Notes: generated by a model from the letters alone, not told the origin. A stretch of DNA of 64,000 bases from Sciurus carolinensis (GCF_902686445.1 NC_062218.1:135083241-135147240), one strand, 5' to 3'. Shown: positions 1 through 12,260, counted from the first letter of the stretch. A program made the numbers and translations.

Positions 1-165
1 GGTGTGGGAGGGGTGGGGCGGAAGGGAAAACATAACAGAATGAATCAAACAACACTACCCTATGTAAATTTATGATTACACAAATGGTATGCCTTTATGC
101 CATGTACAAACAGAGAAACAACATGTATCCCATTTGTGTACAATTAAAAAAAAAAGAAATAGTTT
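1..165 (+). mobile_element. L1 3' tail, telomere-like 3'UTR group
   Basis: This is the very end of an L1, cut by the window edge. It holds the G-rich polypurine stretch, the conserved 3'UTR block (TATGTAAATTTATGATTACA) and an A-rich tail near 154-163. The same block recurs at 2880-2960, 17600-17700 (minus), 42085-42170 and 50570-50650, which defines one young L1 3'UTR group. An RSL1D1 pseudogene follows directly. Confidence 0.85.
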
Positions 166-195
166 GGCAGAGTGTCCACATGAGGTGAAGGCACT

Positions 196-1591
196 ATGGA
201 GGTCTCGGCCTCCACCCTACCAGTGGCCTCAGCTGCCACTGCAACCCTGGCTGATCAGACCTCGTGGAACCTGCTGGACAAGAGCAGGTTACAAAGGCAT
301 TGGAAGCCCTGTTGATACATTCCAGGTCCAGAAACATGATAATGGATTGCTTCTGAATAAGAATGAAAATTTATTTTTAATAGTAATATTATGGAAATTT
401 TCAGAAAAGAACTAAGGATCAGGTTGTCCTTGCCTTATGGTATTCAATCATATTTGTCACAACTCTGTTTATTTACTAAGGATGAGTGCAAATCTACTGA
501 AAAGATGGAACGTTTCTACAGAAAACTTTTGAACAAGCATGGAATTAAAACCATCTCTTGGATTAGCCCTTTCAGAGCCTTAGAAATGGAATATAAAGCC
601 TATGAAGTCAAGCTCCACCTTCTGGGTAGTTTTGACTTTTCCTTTGCTGATGACAGAATCTGGAAGCTTTTGCCCTCACACATAGGGAAGCATTTCTATC
701 TCCAAAAGTGCCTGTAAACCTTCTGGTCAAGAATTTATCGAAAGAGATCGACAGATCTGTAGGTGTAATTGTCTTAAACATCTCCATGAGTGGCTCTTGC
801 TGTACTATATGCATGGGTCACACTGGTAGGCAGATTAGCACATCATTGAAAACATCAATGCCATCACAAAAAGTCTCTCAGAAAAACTGCCCAAGAAGTG
901 GGAGAGCTTGAAACTCCTCTTTGTGAGGCTGAGAAGTCTGTTTCCCTTCCCATCTTTTCCTCATTTGTCAGCTGTCAGGATGAGAACAACAGAGTGACCT
1001 TATGTGAACTGAAGGAAAAAGAGGTAAAGCAAAAAGAGAGAGAAATCTGCATGAAAAATCGAAGTTGAAGAAGGCAAATAAGAAGTTAAGGCTAGAGGCT
1101 GTAACCCTAAGTACAGGTGTCATGGCACCTAAAATTTGTGATCCAGCAAAGGCCCTGGGTCCCAGAAGAAAAAGATCAAACAGGTAAAGTACCAGTTAAA
1201 AGCAACAGATGCATCTGATGAAGAAATTCCACAGCTGGAACCAATAGGCACCTCTCTGGTTAAAGAAAATGTCAAGGCCACAGGAAAGAAGTCTGCAAAA
1301 AAAAAGTCTTGTTCCCAGCACACCTCATGCCAAGAGAAAGGCCCTGTCAGCTGCAGAGACCTCAGAAACTGCAGAGCCTGAGACCCCAGGTAAATGCTCA
1401 GGGAAGAAGCCAAATTGGAACAGACGGAGAAAAAATCTCTGTGCTGGGGAATAAAGACCCAAGATAGGCAAAAAAAAAAGCCAGAGGCCAAGCCCTTCAT
1501 TGATCCTAGCAAATCTGCAAGGAAAACTAACAACACCCGCAAACAGTAGCCAAAGAAGCCCAAAGTGGCCCAATCAACCCCAAATCAATGA
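196..1591 (+). pseudogene. RSL1D1: RSL1D1 processed pseudogene
   Basis: This is a retrocopy of ribosomal L1 domain-containing protein 1, a nucleolar protein involved in ribosome biogenesis and senescence control. From the first ATG (196) the reading hops frames but follows the parent in order. The region around 335-385 reads [13 protein letters not shown]. The region 470-720 reads FTKDE, then [13 protein letters not shown], then [11 protein letters not shown]. The region 718-800 reads [14 protein letters not shown] Lys-rich tail follows, including KRKALSAAETSETAEPETPG at 1335-1395, and ends at the TGA at 1589-1591. No introns are visible. Many frameshifts and stops make it non-coding. Part of the basic tail around 960-1130 is condensed relative to the parent. 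The identification rests on remembered parent protein motifs; the gene family call is strong and the exact ends are less certain. Confidence 0.85.
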
Positions 1592-1650
1592 CTCAATCAG
1601 AAGGAGCAGCAGTCACCTGAGGAGGTTTTCAGAAATACATGGGTCCTGGA

Positions 1651-1736
1651 CTGGGGGTGTAGCTCAGTGGTAGAGCACTAGACTAGCATGCACAAGGCCC
1701 TGAGTTCCATCCCTAGCACCACAGAAAATAAATACT
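1651..1736 (+). mobile_element. ID-type SINE (tRNA-derived)
   Basis: The start CTGGGGGTGTAGCTCAGTGG contains an A-box-like element and GAGTTCCATCCC is a decayed B box. A short A-rich end follows. It lies between the RSL1D1 pseudogene and an LTR. Confidence 0.85.
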
Positions 1737-1741
1737 CAGTC

Positions 1742-2162
1742 CTGACCCCTGTTGCAACCATCTCCAAAAGGGAGGCCTATACCTAAATATCTTTCAAAAC
1801 CTGCACAGGTAATTCTGACTTGTACCTGGTTATAAGATCTCAGTCCATAGATGCCAATACCATTGCTCTGGGCCCAAGATGAGGCAGCACATTATGGAGG
1901 AAGGGCCCGGTGGAGGCAAGTTTCCCAGATAACAGTGGAATCAGGAGGCAAAGAGAGAGAAGAGAGGGAAGGGGTCACAGGGAAAATTCACCCTTCCATG
2001 GCACTCCCCCAGTGACCCAACTCCTATAGTCACACAGTCACTCAGTCCATTCAAACTGAGATGAACTGATTAGGTCACACCCCTAATATTTTAATAACTT
2101 TACTCTGAATAGTCCTACATTAACAGGACCTTTGGGGAGACACTTCGTGTCTAACCATAACA
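1742..2162 (-). mobile_element. MaLR-type solo LTR, truncated
   Basis: Read on the minus strand it starts TGTTATGGTTAGACACGAAG at 2162 and continues with typical MaLR blocks (GTGACCTAATCAGTTCATCT, GGGCCCAGAGCAATGG). The LTR 3' end is missing, cut near the SINE. No internal retroviral coding sequence is present. Confidence 0.75.
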
Positions 2163-2732
2163 CATAGCATAGTCTGAATGTCAAAATTCAGACACAAAGG
2201 GAAAAATCTGAAATCAGTGATAAGTGTCTCACTATGTACAAGGAATACTTGATAACCTAACTGACTCCTTTCTCATCAGAAATCATAGATGCCATAATAA
2301 AATGTGATGAAATATTTAAAGTGCTGAAAGAAAAAAAAAGTTGTTAATCAAAAATTTTATACTTGGAAAAACTATCCTTCAATAATAGAGGAAAAATAAA
2401 AATATTCCTGATAAATCAAAGCTTAAGAAGTTCATTACAAGTAGATCTGCCCTGCATGAATTGCTAAAAGGACTCCTTCAGACTAAAATGAAAGAGCACT
2501 AGACGTTAGTTCTATATCATAAAAAAATAAAATAAACTGGGGAATATGATTACATAAGTAAATAGTATTATTTTATTAGTACAACCATACTTTTTTCTAT
2601 ATTCAATTTCAAAGGCAAATGTACAAAGCATTACTTATAACTTGATATTAATGGGCAGACAGTGTATAAGGATGTATTCTGTGATAAAAACCAAACAAAA
2701 AGGAAGTAACAAATATAAAGAAACAAAGTATG

Positions 2733-2977
2733 AGGAGGGGTTAGTGTTAGGGTTAGAGTTAGGGTTAGGAAGGGGGGCAAGAATGGAGGAAGGAAGGACT
2801 GTATAGAGGGAAAAGAGGGGTGGGAGGGGTGGGAGGGGTGGGGGGGAAGGGGAAAAATAACAGAATGAATCAAACAACATTACCCTATGTAAATTTATGA
2901 TTACACAAATGGTATGCCTTTACGCCATGTACAGAGAAACAACTTGTATCCCATTTGTTTACAATAAAAAAAATAAA
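2733..2977 (+). mobile_element. 5'-truncated young L1 3' end, telomere-like group
   Basis: About 245 bp of L1 3'UTR and A-rich tail. It is flanked by 16-bp target-site duplications, 2717-2732 (AAAGAAACAAAGTATG) and 2978-2993, with one mismatch. It begins almost at the telomere-like tract. Confidence 0.9.
2737..2769 (+). repeat. TTAGGG-like tract inside L1 3'UTR
   Basis: Several imperfect GTTAGGG/GTTAGAG units in tandem (GTTAGGGTTAGAGTTAGGGT). The same tract recurs at 17775-17820 (minus), 41954-41990 and 50424-50468, always at the same place in the L1 3'UTR. Confidence 0.9.
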
Positions 2978-3954
2978 AAAGAAACAAAATATGTTCTATT
3001 GACCTTTAAGTGAGCCTTATTTGAGCTAGATTTTTACAAGTTAATTTGCTAACTGTAATTTTCAATATAAACACTAAGAAAACAACTTTAAAATATACAG
3101 AAAAAGAATCAAACTGGTTTGCTACAAAAAAAATCAGGCAAGTACCCCCAAAATGATACCAATGAATCAGTTGAGGAACAAAAATCCTGTAAAACATACA
3201 CAAAACAAATACTTAATGGCAGAAGTAAATCCTTCTTTATCAGTAATTACATTAATTGTAAATGGATTAAACTCTTTGACTAATAGAGATTGTCACATTA
3301 CCAAAAAATATATGATCCACCTATGTATATTCTAATATATGAAGGATGCTTAAAAATGCAGGGGAACTCCATTCTCTAGTTATATTAAAGTAACTGTTAA
3401 CAATTTGGCTATTCCCTTGAAAACAACTTAAAACAACTGGTTAAAATGTCTGGACAAACTATATCAATGATTGAACGCTAAAAGATGAAAACAGAAATGC
3501 CATTGAAACTGGTGGGGTTACATTAACGTTTGAAAAAATATTACAGAAAAATTTTTTTGCAATATAAGAAGGCACATCTATAAGTTGATAAGGAAGATGG
3601 TACATTCCTAAACATATCTACTCCTCAAAATTAAACTTCAAGACACACAATACAAAAACTAACACAAACAAAGGAAGATTTTGATACTTTTCTCTCAGTA
3701 ATTGATCACATCCAAACTAAAAGTAAATAAGGATGGAGAAGAGCTGACTGACATTATCAGTCAACTTGACATACTGACATTAAACTACACTACACTTTCA
3801 GGCATACACAGAATACTCAACAAAATAACTATATTCACATATGATGTTTTCTGACCAATCTACTCAAAGAGATTAAGTAAAACTGTCTTAAATATGCTCA
3901 AATATAAAATATTATCAATAACATATCTGAAAATAGCCACAACACACTCTATTG

Positions 3955-4414
3955 TGTTAGTCAGGTTTTTATTATTGTGACAAAATACCTGAGAAAATCA
4001 ACTTAAAGGAGGGAAGATATATTTTGTCTCACAGCTTCAGAGGTTTTAGTTCATGTCTGGCTAGATCCATTGGAGGCAGAGCATAATAGAAGGTTGTAAA
4101 AAAAGCAAAGCTGCTTATCTCATGGTGAGCAGGACGAAGAGAGAGAAAGAAAGGAGGGCCAGAGGGTCAGGGGACAAGTTGTAACCCCCAAGGGCACACC
4201 CTCAATAACCCACTTCCTTCAACTAGGTCCTGCAGTTTCCATCACCTCCCAACAGTACATTTAATTTATGCATCCATCAATGGATCAATCCACTGGTGAA
4301 GTTGGACCCCTGATGATCCAGTCACTTCCTAAAAGCCCTATCACTGGACATTGCTGCATTGGGGATCAAGCCTTCAACATGGTCTCTAGGGGACACTAGA
4401 AGCAAGCCATAACA
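3955..4414 (-). mobile_element. MaLR-type solo LTR
   Basis: On the plus strand it begins TGTTAGTCAGG, the complement of the LTR end CCTGACTAACA, and ends CCATAACA, the complement of the start TGTTATGG. The termini match the plus-strand LTR at 38327-38781. It sits within ancient L1 sequence. Confidence 0.85.
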
Positions 4415-7193
4415 ACTGTCAATGAGTCAAGTGAAAATTAGAATGGAAAGGGGTAACCAAAGATAACAAAAATAAATTATATCCAAATCTGTGAAATGTT
4501 CGGAGGGAAATTTTTCATTTTAAATGCTTGCAATATAAAAAAGCTCCAAGATTGTGGATCAAGTATTTACATAAGAACTAAGTATCTCACTATATTCTGA
4601 GTCCAGCCAGAATACAATGAGTACTTAATTTGTATCTCTAATAAGGACCCCTGAGGAGTAAGCTCCAGGGAATCTTTAACGTGGCAATGAGCCTCATGGA
4701 AAATCCAGTCTCCAGGGATGGAAGATGAATTTATTTGCTCCCATCATCTAAGCTTTACCAGCGGGGAGTCACAGGATCTCCCAGTAAATGTTCTCCAGTG
4801 ATAAAAGGTCCATCAGTTCTCAGCTCTACCAGTAAATTTTACCATCACCCAGGTCCAAAACAGGCCAATAGGGGATTCCATGAAGGCATCTGACAGCAGC
4901 AGAGGACAGTCAGGTAAGAAGGACAGAGAAGACTAACATGCATGAGGGTCTCCATGCCATCCACAGAATGCAAACAACAAAGGACTGGGAAAGCAAGTGA
5001 GGACTCATTTCCTCTACCAAAAGTCAGAGTAACTGTACACAAACACACAGAATGACATTTGGAAAAACAGACCTACAAAATTCATTTGCATCTAACAAAG
5101 TTCAAGAGGGAAACAGCTCTTGGTCTGACAAGTAAAATCTTTCCATTCAAAATGTGCTGTGCCCTGTAAATGGAGCAGGTACATTTCCAAGATGAAAACA
5201 GAAAATCAAGCAGTAGATAAAGGAAGGAGATGACCAGGGTAAGTGGTTCTAAGTAGAGTGACTTTGAGCTCCTAATAAGCTTGACCAGCAGTTCAGAGCC
5301 AAGAGCCCCACTTCCCACAAGCCCAAAGCAGAGACTCCACTGTCAGACATGCAAGGCCATCCTGCTCTGCCCCTAAACTCTGTGGTGGATACCAGGTGTT
5401 TCTCTATGTCCAACCCCATTGCTCTGTGATCACATAATAAAGTGTCTCAGAGTTAAGCTCCTAGGATGCCACCAAGGGCAGCTGGTTTCAGAGGGTGTCC
5501 AGAGACTTAGTTTTAAGGTCAGAGACACATTCAGTGATGCAGACATGTCAGAACCCTCAGACATAGTCACACACCAGCATGACTCTTAAGAGATTAGTGT
5601 GTGAAAACAGACATTGACATGTTTAATAATTCCAACTAAATGTTATAGTCACAGGAGAGGTAGGAGCACTCTCTCCCTCTGAGAAAGCTGCAGAGAAAGC
5701 TGAATTACATTTCAGAGTATGCTTGAAAACACCCAACCAGATAAAAAAGAATTAGGTACATGACCTGCTATGATGTCTGAGGAATTTCAACTTTCTGGGG
5801 TTTAAATATTTTTTTCTGGCAATTGACCACTCCAGTACCAGAAGAACTCTCATTATAGTTACTATAATAAGAAAGTGTGAGATAATTTGGCCTTAGCAAT
5901 TCTAAAACAAAACTAAAAATCTCCCTTGACATCCTATTATCACTCTTTCTTTATGATTCTGCTATGGAAAACTATCTGTCCTGAAGATGAGAATATGAAC
6001 AACGGCTGGTCAAAGAATGTCCTACTTTGTCTTTGATGACCTGTCCAACTCTCTTCCCTCATATAGGTTCATAATAACCATGTTTCCTCAGAATCATTTT
6101 CTAGCTACTTTCTAGTACTGGTCTTCCAAAGTTGATCCTGGAAGTTGAAAAATGATTTCACCTCTCAGCATTTTTCTCTTAATTTCACTAATTTAATTCT
6201 CACAGTGATCATCACCTCACTGTCCCATAATAAGTACCTCATACAACCAAAATCCTCAAAGTATCCCCCAGAATGTCCTCTACCACAACTCTCTGACTAC
6301 TTTAGAAATCAGTTACCTGCAGCTTTCTCTTTCCTTTTCCTACATCCTTTGAACTCACAGGGAATGGACATTTTCCTTTCCTGTTCCAGGGCCAGTACAT
6401 TCATAATGTTTATCTGACCATGGTGATTTCTGAGTCCTGGGATTATCTTTTGGATGTACCCCATGATTTTTATCAATCAGTAAATCTTTTCCATCCCATA
6501 GAAAAATAATTCAGATACAATGGATATCAGATTGTCTTTGTCTGAAGAGGAAAAACAAGACTGCCCACAGCTACCAGCCCAGAAAGGTCAGGTCAGCAAA
6601 TGCTACAGCTGTGATCTACAGTGATAACATCAAACTGCTGCTAAAATAGTGAGGATAAGTCACCAGGCACCTATGAAAGCCCCTCAACATTCCAAATTCT
6701 GAGAAAATAAAAGCACACAGACAAAATCTGCAGGTTTACAGTATAGTACTTAATGCAGAACTTGCAATATCATTAAATTTTCAACAATTTAAAGCTAAAC
6801 AAAATATACTAGAGAGATAAAAAGCACTTAATCTGGTTTGGAACTCTAACTTGAACTGATTCTGTGGATTTGGGTAAATCATTTACCGCCTCCAACCACA
6901 GTTCCTTCATCTTTCAAGTAAAATATAATGCCTCAATTGTCAGACCAAGTGAAGAATTCTATAGAAAGTTTCTACATGTGGTACTCAGCAAATACAGGGA
7001 CAGTTAATAACACTATAACCATTAGTAAACAATTTTGAACTTGACTAGGTTATTTGAATAAAATTATACAATAAGATAATTCAGTTTTATTTGATATTCA
7101 ACCAATGGGTAGACTGACCCAAAATGCTTAATGCATGGTCTCAAATGCCAGCATATCATCTTACTAAATGGTGACACTTTTTCCCCCACAGAC
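4415..7193 (+). other. Unit A 5' flank of OR-A (diverged duplication)
   Basis: No protein gene is visible. A little ancient L1 at 4415-4550 is followed by sequence that aligns block by block with 31280-35347 and 53880-57206. Examples are ATTCCATGAAGGCATCTGAC near 4876 against 31791, and CAGTGATGCAGACATGTCAG near 5532 against 32471. Similarity looks about 75-80% with many indels. It probably holds the OR-A promoter, 5' exon(s) and intron. Confidence 0.75.
4709..4915 (+). promoter_or_regulatory. Putative OR-A promoter and 5' exon end
   Basis: TCTCCAGGGA at 4709-4718 is one base from the Olf-1/EBF core TCCCNNGGGA. A second EBF-like GCTCCAGGGA lies about 47 bp upstream. About 200 bp downstream is CAG|GTAAGAA, with GT at 4914-4915, a good splice-donor consensus. 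Both signals have counterparts in units B and C. The role is inferred from known OR gene structure (a non-coding 5' exon spliced to a single coding exon). Confidence 0.45.
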
Positions 7194-8123
7194 ATGGATG
7201 GAGACAATCAGACCACAGTTACAGAGTTCCTCCTCCTGGGACTGTCTGGGAAGTCACAGCAGGAAGAGGTTCTCTGTGGGATATTCTTGGGGATGTACCT
7301 GGTCACCATCATTGGGAACCTTCTCATCATCTTCGCCATCAGCTGTGACCCTCATCTCCATACGCCCATGTACTTCTTCCTGGCCAACCTCTCCACTGTT
7401 GACATCTGCTTTTCATCAGTCACAATCCCCAAGATGCTGGTGAACCACATAGTGGGAAGCAAGTCCATCTCCTACAGGGAATGCATGTCCCAGATCTACT
7501 TCTTCATCACTTTCATCAACATGGACGGCTTCCTCCTGAGTGTGATGGCCTATGACCGTTATGTAGCCATCTGTTGTCCACTCCACTATACCTTGATCAT
7601 GAGGCCCAGGCTCTGTGTCCTGCTGGTGGCTGCATCTGGGCTCATTACCAACCTGCATGCTCTCCTACACACTCTTCTCATGGCTCAACTCACCTTTTGT
7701 TCCAACAATGCTGTGCATCACTTCTTCTGTGACCCCTACCCTATTCTCAAGCTTGCTTGTTCTGATACCTTCATCAATGACCTGATGGTCTTCACTGTAG
7801 GTGGTTTGATATTTCTGACACCATTTATGTGTATCATTGTTTCATATGCTTACATCTTCTCTAATGTACTAAAGTTGCCAACTGCAAGAGGGATAAGGAA
7901 AGCCCTGTCCACCTGTGGGTCCCACCTCACTGTGGTCTCCCTCTTCTATGGAGCAATCCTGGGGGTCTATATGCGCCCTTCATCCTCCTACTCAGTTCAG
8001 GACACTGTGGCCACCGTCATCTTCACAGTGGTGACACCCCTGGTCAATCCCTTCATCTATAGCCTGAGGAATCGTGACATGAAAGGAGCCCTAAGGAAGC
8101 TAATTCTGAGGTCCTGGAAGTAG
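7194..8123 (+). CDS. Olfactory receptor, family 1-like (OR-A)
   Basis: An intact single-exon class A GPCR of 309 residues, the usual OR length, that would bind odorants at the cilia of olfactory neurons and signal through G-olf. In order it shows an N-glycosylation site at N5 (NQT), a TM1 GN, PMYFFLANLS (TM2), a Cys before TM3 (YRECMSQ), MAYDRYVAIC (TM3/ICL2), ECL2 cysteines (FCSNN...FFCD...LAC), CIIVSYAYIF (TM5), KALSTCGSHLTVV (TM6) and NPFIYSLRN (TM7). The ATG at 7194 is preferred because a pyrimidine-rich AG acceptor (TTTTTCCCCCACAG) ends two bases before it. An in-frame ATG at 7131 would add 21 residues that the paralogues do not conserve. It is about 96% identical to OR-B and OR-C in DNA. 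MDGDNQT, TEFLLLGLS and the C-terminus resemble OR family 1; the subfamily is unresolved. Confidence 0.93.
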   Translation: MDGDNQTTVTEFLLLGLSGKSQQEEVLCGIFLGMYLVTIIGNLLIIFAISCDPHLHTPMYFFLANLSTVDICFSSVTIPKMLVNHIVGSKSISYRECMSQIYFFITFINMDGFLLSVMAYDRYVAICCPLHYTLIMRPRLCVLLVAASGLITNLHALLHTLLMAQLTFCSNNAVHHFFCDPYPILKLACSDTFINDLMVFTVGGLIFLTPFMCIIVSYAYIFSNVLKLPTARGIRKALSTCGSHLTVVSLFYGAILGVYMRPSSSYSVQDTVATVIFTVVTPLVNPFIYSLRNRDMKGALRKLILRSWK

Positions 8124-10006
8124 AACATTTCAGAGCTGAGAAGACTTGGACATCACACACTTTAATTTTACAAACTGAGAATCTGAGCCCTGCATAGGTG
8201 CAGAACTCATCCAGACTATTCCTGTAATTTGTGACCTGTAATCGTGATCATGCTTTTAACTTTAAGGGGAACAGACACTCATAGTCAAAAAACCAGTAAT
8301 TTGTTATCTTAAAAATGGTAGCTTCTATGATGCTTAATTTACAGGTAAAAAACTGGGGAAAAAATATTTGGATCCATGTTTTTTAATAGGTCCAGAAACT
8401 CCCCAAGGCACCCCCCACACAGTGACTTGGAAATTTCAGAGGATTTTAGAGATGACACCGCTTCAACTGTTCATTATGGTTATAAATGATGAGATGCTAG
8501 TTATTTTCGTTAAAGGACTCACAGAACGTGTATCTTGTCCAAGGTCAGATAATTATTACATTCTGTAATTCTTGATTACAGCATGGTCTTAATTGTGCAT
8601 TCTCAGGTCTTTGGTCATTACCATGTTAGCTCATTCTACTGCTGTCCCTGTCTTAACACCTCCCCCTACCTCTTGTAGTTGAGAACACTACCTTTTCCTT
8701 AACCCTCAATCTAACAGTTTGCTATTTCATTACACAGTTTAGATACCAGTCAGGGATGAGTGTCAGGAAACTTCATTTTTAACATATATTCCCCATGTAA
8801 ATCTCAGTATCCCTTCAATTTTATATGGTCTACAGGAAGCAGAAATTCCCTTAAAGCTGAAGACTCTAGAGCTTTTATGTCATCTTACAGACATAGGGAC
8901 GTGACTTAATTGTAGGATTGGAAGTAGATCCAAGGACTCTGATTCCAAGTCAGTTCATTCTTTTCTATGCAATTTGGTTTCCAGGAGTTCAGGCCCTCCT
9001 ACTATTTTACCACTGAGGACTATTTACCCTCAAGTTCAGTTCCTACCTTCTCTTTCATGATGTTGAGAGTACTCACTGAAGTCTTCTGTGGTCAGTCTTT
9101 AATAGCCCTCCCCTCACTGGCCTTTCTTCGTGTCACTTCCCTCTTTTCTCCATTTCTTCCACTCTCCTGGCTCATCCATCCTCATTGTCTTCCCCTTCAC
9201 CTCCTTCCTGACTCAGTCCTGACAATGACCAGTTCTTACCTTGATCCCATCAGCAGCCTCTGGGGCGATCTCATTGCCACCTGCCTCTCAGTCCAACTCT
9301 AGCAACACTCAGGCTCACCTTAATCTGCCTAAAGCACTGAATGTATCCTGCCAACCCATTCATGTAGAAGACATGGAAGACACCAGAAATGAATATTCTT
9401 CCCTTCAAGTTGCCCTCCAGCCAGATTTTCTTACCAATTTCCTTCTCATCAATTAAATCTTTATCTCATCCATCACCTGTCTCTGAGTTCTCTTCCTCTT
9501 ACTTTTGCTCATTCTCTGCTGAAAGGCTTCCCTGATTTTCTTCAAAGTGTAACAATAGTGTCTTTCCCTTATACCTTCACAGAGTCCATCCCACAGCATG
9601 TGTGGAGCACACCACACAGGGCTTTTCCAAGTGGGGTGTGGGAGCTCCCAGCAGAATGCACACTGGTGCCAGTGAGGACCTGACTGCACGTGTTAAGCTT
9701 TGTTTACTTTTCTAACTTGCGTTTTACTTTAAAGGTAGTGGAGATGCTTGAAATACAGTAACACATGAACCATGTTGGCGTTTAAAGTTCCTTGACTCTT
9801 TTTGTTCTTTTCTTAGTCGCCTTGCATTACCCATGTCTCCACCTATATCTCATCCTATCATTACATTACACACTCTTTTTGAGAAAATACCAGAGCTTAT
9901 GCATGAACACATCCCTTAAATGCTCAGGGGAGTTTTAATTCTCCTAAGTAATCATGTATTGAAGAATCATTGATATATTATGCTAGTATAATGTGTAAAA
10001 AAATAA

Positions 10007-10095
10007 AAATATATATATATATACACACACACACATATATTCTCCCAAGTTGTAATGATTGTTGGGCTGAAGGCAGTTTAAAAGTAGAAAGTGTT

Positions 10096-10162
<67 letters not shown>

Positions 10163-10180
10163 GTCTCTTTCTCTCTGTCT
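10007..10180 (+). repeat. AT/AC run and (CT)n microsatellite
   Basis: An alternating TA then CA run lies at about 10008-10040. After a short unique stretch comes an almost pure CT run from about 10096 to 10180. Open frames here are repeat artefacts. Confidence 0.95.
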
Positions 10181-10804
10181 TTTTACCTCCCTCCCCCTTT
10201 GCCTCTATTTGCCTAAAGACAGAACAAAACTTCACAATGATTCTATCTTTCTTTCCTTTCCCCCACTAAGGTCAGAACTGTAAATCCTCCCTTACTGGAG
10301 AAGCCAATTATCAGCCCAGAGTAGGTACCAGCAGATGCCAGAGAAATTGGGGAGCAAACATTATAACTTTCCCAGTTTTCCTACCTCTGAACTCAGCAAC
10401 TTATTATCCTTTGTCTTGTCACTCTCAGATTTATTGCTGTTTGTTAAAATATTATTGAACATATAGTGTGCCAAGTCACTGCTCTGAACAATGGTTCCTG
10501 GGAGAGTTGCTTCTCTCCTGTGTAATGCACATGGCCTGCATTTTAAATTTGTTATTTTTTTTCCTGTTGATCTGCCTTTTGCTAAAGGAAATCCTTCCCA
10601 CCTAAGAACATATGAGGGTTATAAAAAGAAATTGTATTCTCTCCCTTTCTTGGGAAGTTAGGAGGTGATAGTCCTAGATTTATTAATTGGATAATAAAAT
10701 TTACAATCTGCAGAACTAGAGGACTGACAAGCGTACTCCTGAATGAAGGAAAATTTCACTGAAATCTTTACCCAAGGAAGCAACATGGTTGAATATAAAC
10801 AACC

Positions 10805-10925
10805 TTGGATTGAGCCATAGGTCTTTATTTATTTGTATTTTACAGTCTTGTTATTCTTCAGACTGACCTCAAACTCAAGCAATCCTCCTGCCTCAACCCC
10901 TACCCCCAAGTAACTGGGACTTAGA
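10805..10925 (-). mobile_element. B1/Alu-like SINE fragment
   Basis: The minus strand reads as a 7SL-derived middle portion (GGCAGGAGGATTGCTTGAGT), diverged and lacking both ends. Confidence 0.6.
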
Positions 10926-10976
10926 TTTTATTGCTCAGTCTGTCTCACTCAACTCTCATTCAAAAGTTGGGTTTGT

Positions 10977-11192
10977 GGCTAGGTGTGGTGGTGTATGCCT
11001 GTAATCCCAACTCAGGAGGATGAGACAGAAGAATCACAAATTCAAGGCCAGCCTCAGCAACTTAGCAAGGCCCTAAGCAACTTAGTGAGAACCTGTTTTC
11101 AAAATAAAAAATAAAAAAGGGTTGGGGATGTGGTTAAGCACCCCTGGGTTTAGTCCCTGGTACCAAAAAAAAAAAAAAAAAAAAAAAAAAAA
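10977..11192 (+). mobile_element. Composite B1-ID SINE
   Basis: A 7SL-derived left part (AGGTGTGGTGGTGTATGCCT) is joined through an A-rich linker to a tRNA/ID-like right part (GGGTTGGGGATGTGG ... TAGTCCCTGGTACC). A 28-nt A tail follows. It is absent from the matching place in unit C (around 60090), so it was inserted after the duplication. Confidence 0.85.
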
Positions 11193-12260
11193 GTGTGAAG
11201 AAGATGAAATTTTTAAAGGGCCCAGATCCAAAGGGAAATCACTCTCTGTTCACATGCTCCCCAGTACTTCATGGAAAGTCATTATTTGCCATACAGAAAG
11301 ACCTTCCTGAAATGAGTAAAGATGCCCTATAAGGTTAGCATCGTGATATGAGAAGAAAGATGAAAGACCTCTGTCTTGCTGGGCCTGCACATGGTGTGAG
11401 CAGCCGTACATTGGTTAATTCCACACGAGAGCCTCACATCATTCATTCTCCTACTGCTGGGGACCACCTTTCCCTGCATCTTTGTTTACTCTCTACTTTT
11501 TTTTCTCATGACCCAACTTGAGGGTGTTTGGAGGGGATGGGAAAGCTCCCTCCAGTGGCCCGGATAGAATTAACCCTGGCTGTGGTCCTCTGCATGAGAG
11601 TCACTTACAGCAAAGCATCATGGGAGATGGCCAGTGCATCTAGTGCCTCCCACCAGAAGCAGATGCTGTGACAGGCTGGCAGAGTCCTCCAGGGGGATGA
11701 CCAGAAAAGCAGGACTGTCTAGTGATTTGCACTCCAGGACTTGTGTTAGAAGAGACCAGGTCTGTGCCAGGAGGTTCCTCTGCTGCAGCTTGGACTCCTG
11801 AGAGCCATCATACCCTCTTCCCACTGGGAATTTCCACCTGGTACTAATTAGCCATTAGGGGCCAACTCTTTGCAAGCCAATTAAAACAACTCAGGAAGAA
11901 AGTCTGACTTCAGCTCAATGAATGTTGAAATAGAGGCTCATCTCTCATCCCTGCACAGTTCCCCTGATACTGCTCTCTCCAGAGGAACCAGGGGCTGCTC
12001 CATACTATGGGCCATTGAAGATATTTTCAACATTCATGGAATCACTTCCCTTCCTCTTTTCCTTCAAGTTTCCACTCCAAATCTAAGCCTACCAGGGCAA
12101 CTTCCAGGAGAACCTGGTAATGTCATTGAAAAAACCCTTCCTATCCTTTACTGATTATTGGAACTTTCTAGACAATGATATTGTTCTCCTGTGTTATTTC
12201 ATCTCCCTTCTTCAGGGCAGAAGCTAAGCTTTCTAGTACTTTATCTCTCACAAAGTCAAG

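Larger units (their letters stand above)
2163..3954 (+). mobile_element. Ancient L1 (end of ORF1 through early ORF2), interrupted
   Basis: This decayed L1 contains recognisable ORF1-end motifs (near 2320-2480: AAAGTGCTGAAAGAAAAAAA and the run leading to GATCTGCCCTGCATGAATTG). Early ORF2 follows (3225-3280: AATTGTAAATGGATTAAACT). It is split by a young L1 at 2733-2977 and by an LTR at 3955. The same ancient sequence recurs at 42600-43750 and 49168-50050, upstream of unit C, which suggests that it was duplicated with the OR unit. Confidence 0.7.

Noticed and set aside
1129..1563. 144-codon minus-strand frame, Phe/Leu-rich
   Set aside because: It is the complement of the Lys/Ala-rich RSL1D1 pseudogene tail and has no independent support.
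6145..6417. 90-codon frame upstream of OR-A
   Set aside because: No domain, and it is not kept open in the matching flanks of units B and C.
7416..7658. 80-codon antisense open frame conserved in all three OR genes (also 35570-35812 and 57429-57671)
   Set aside because: It lies fully inside the OR coding exon on the other strand; conservation follows from near-identical OR DNA.
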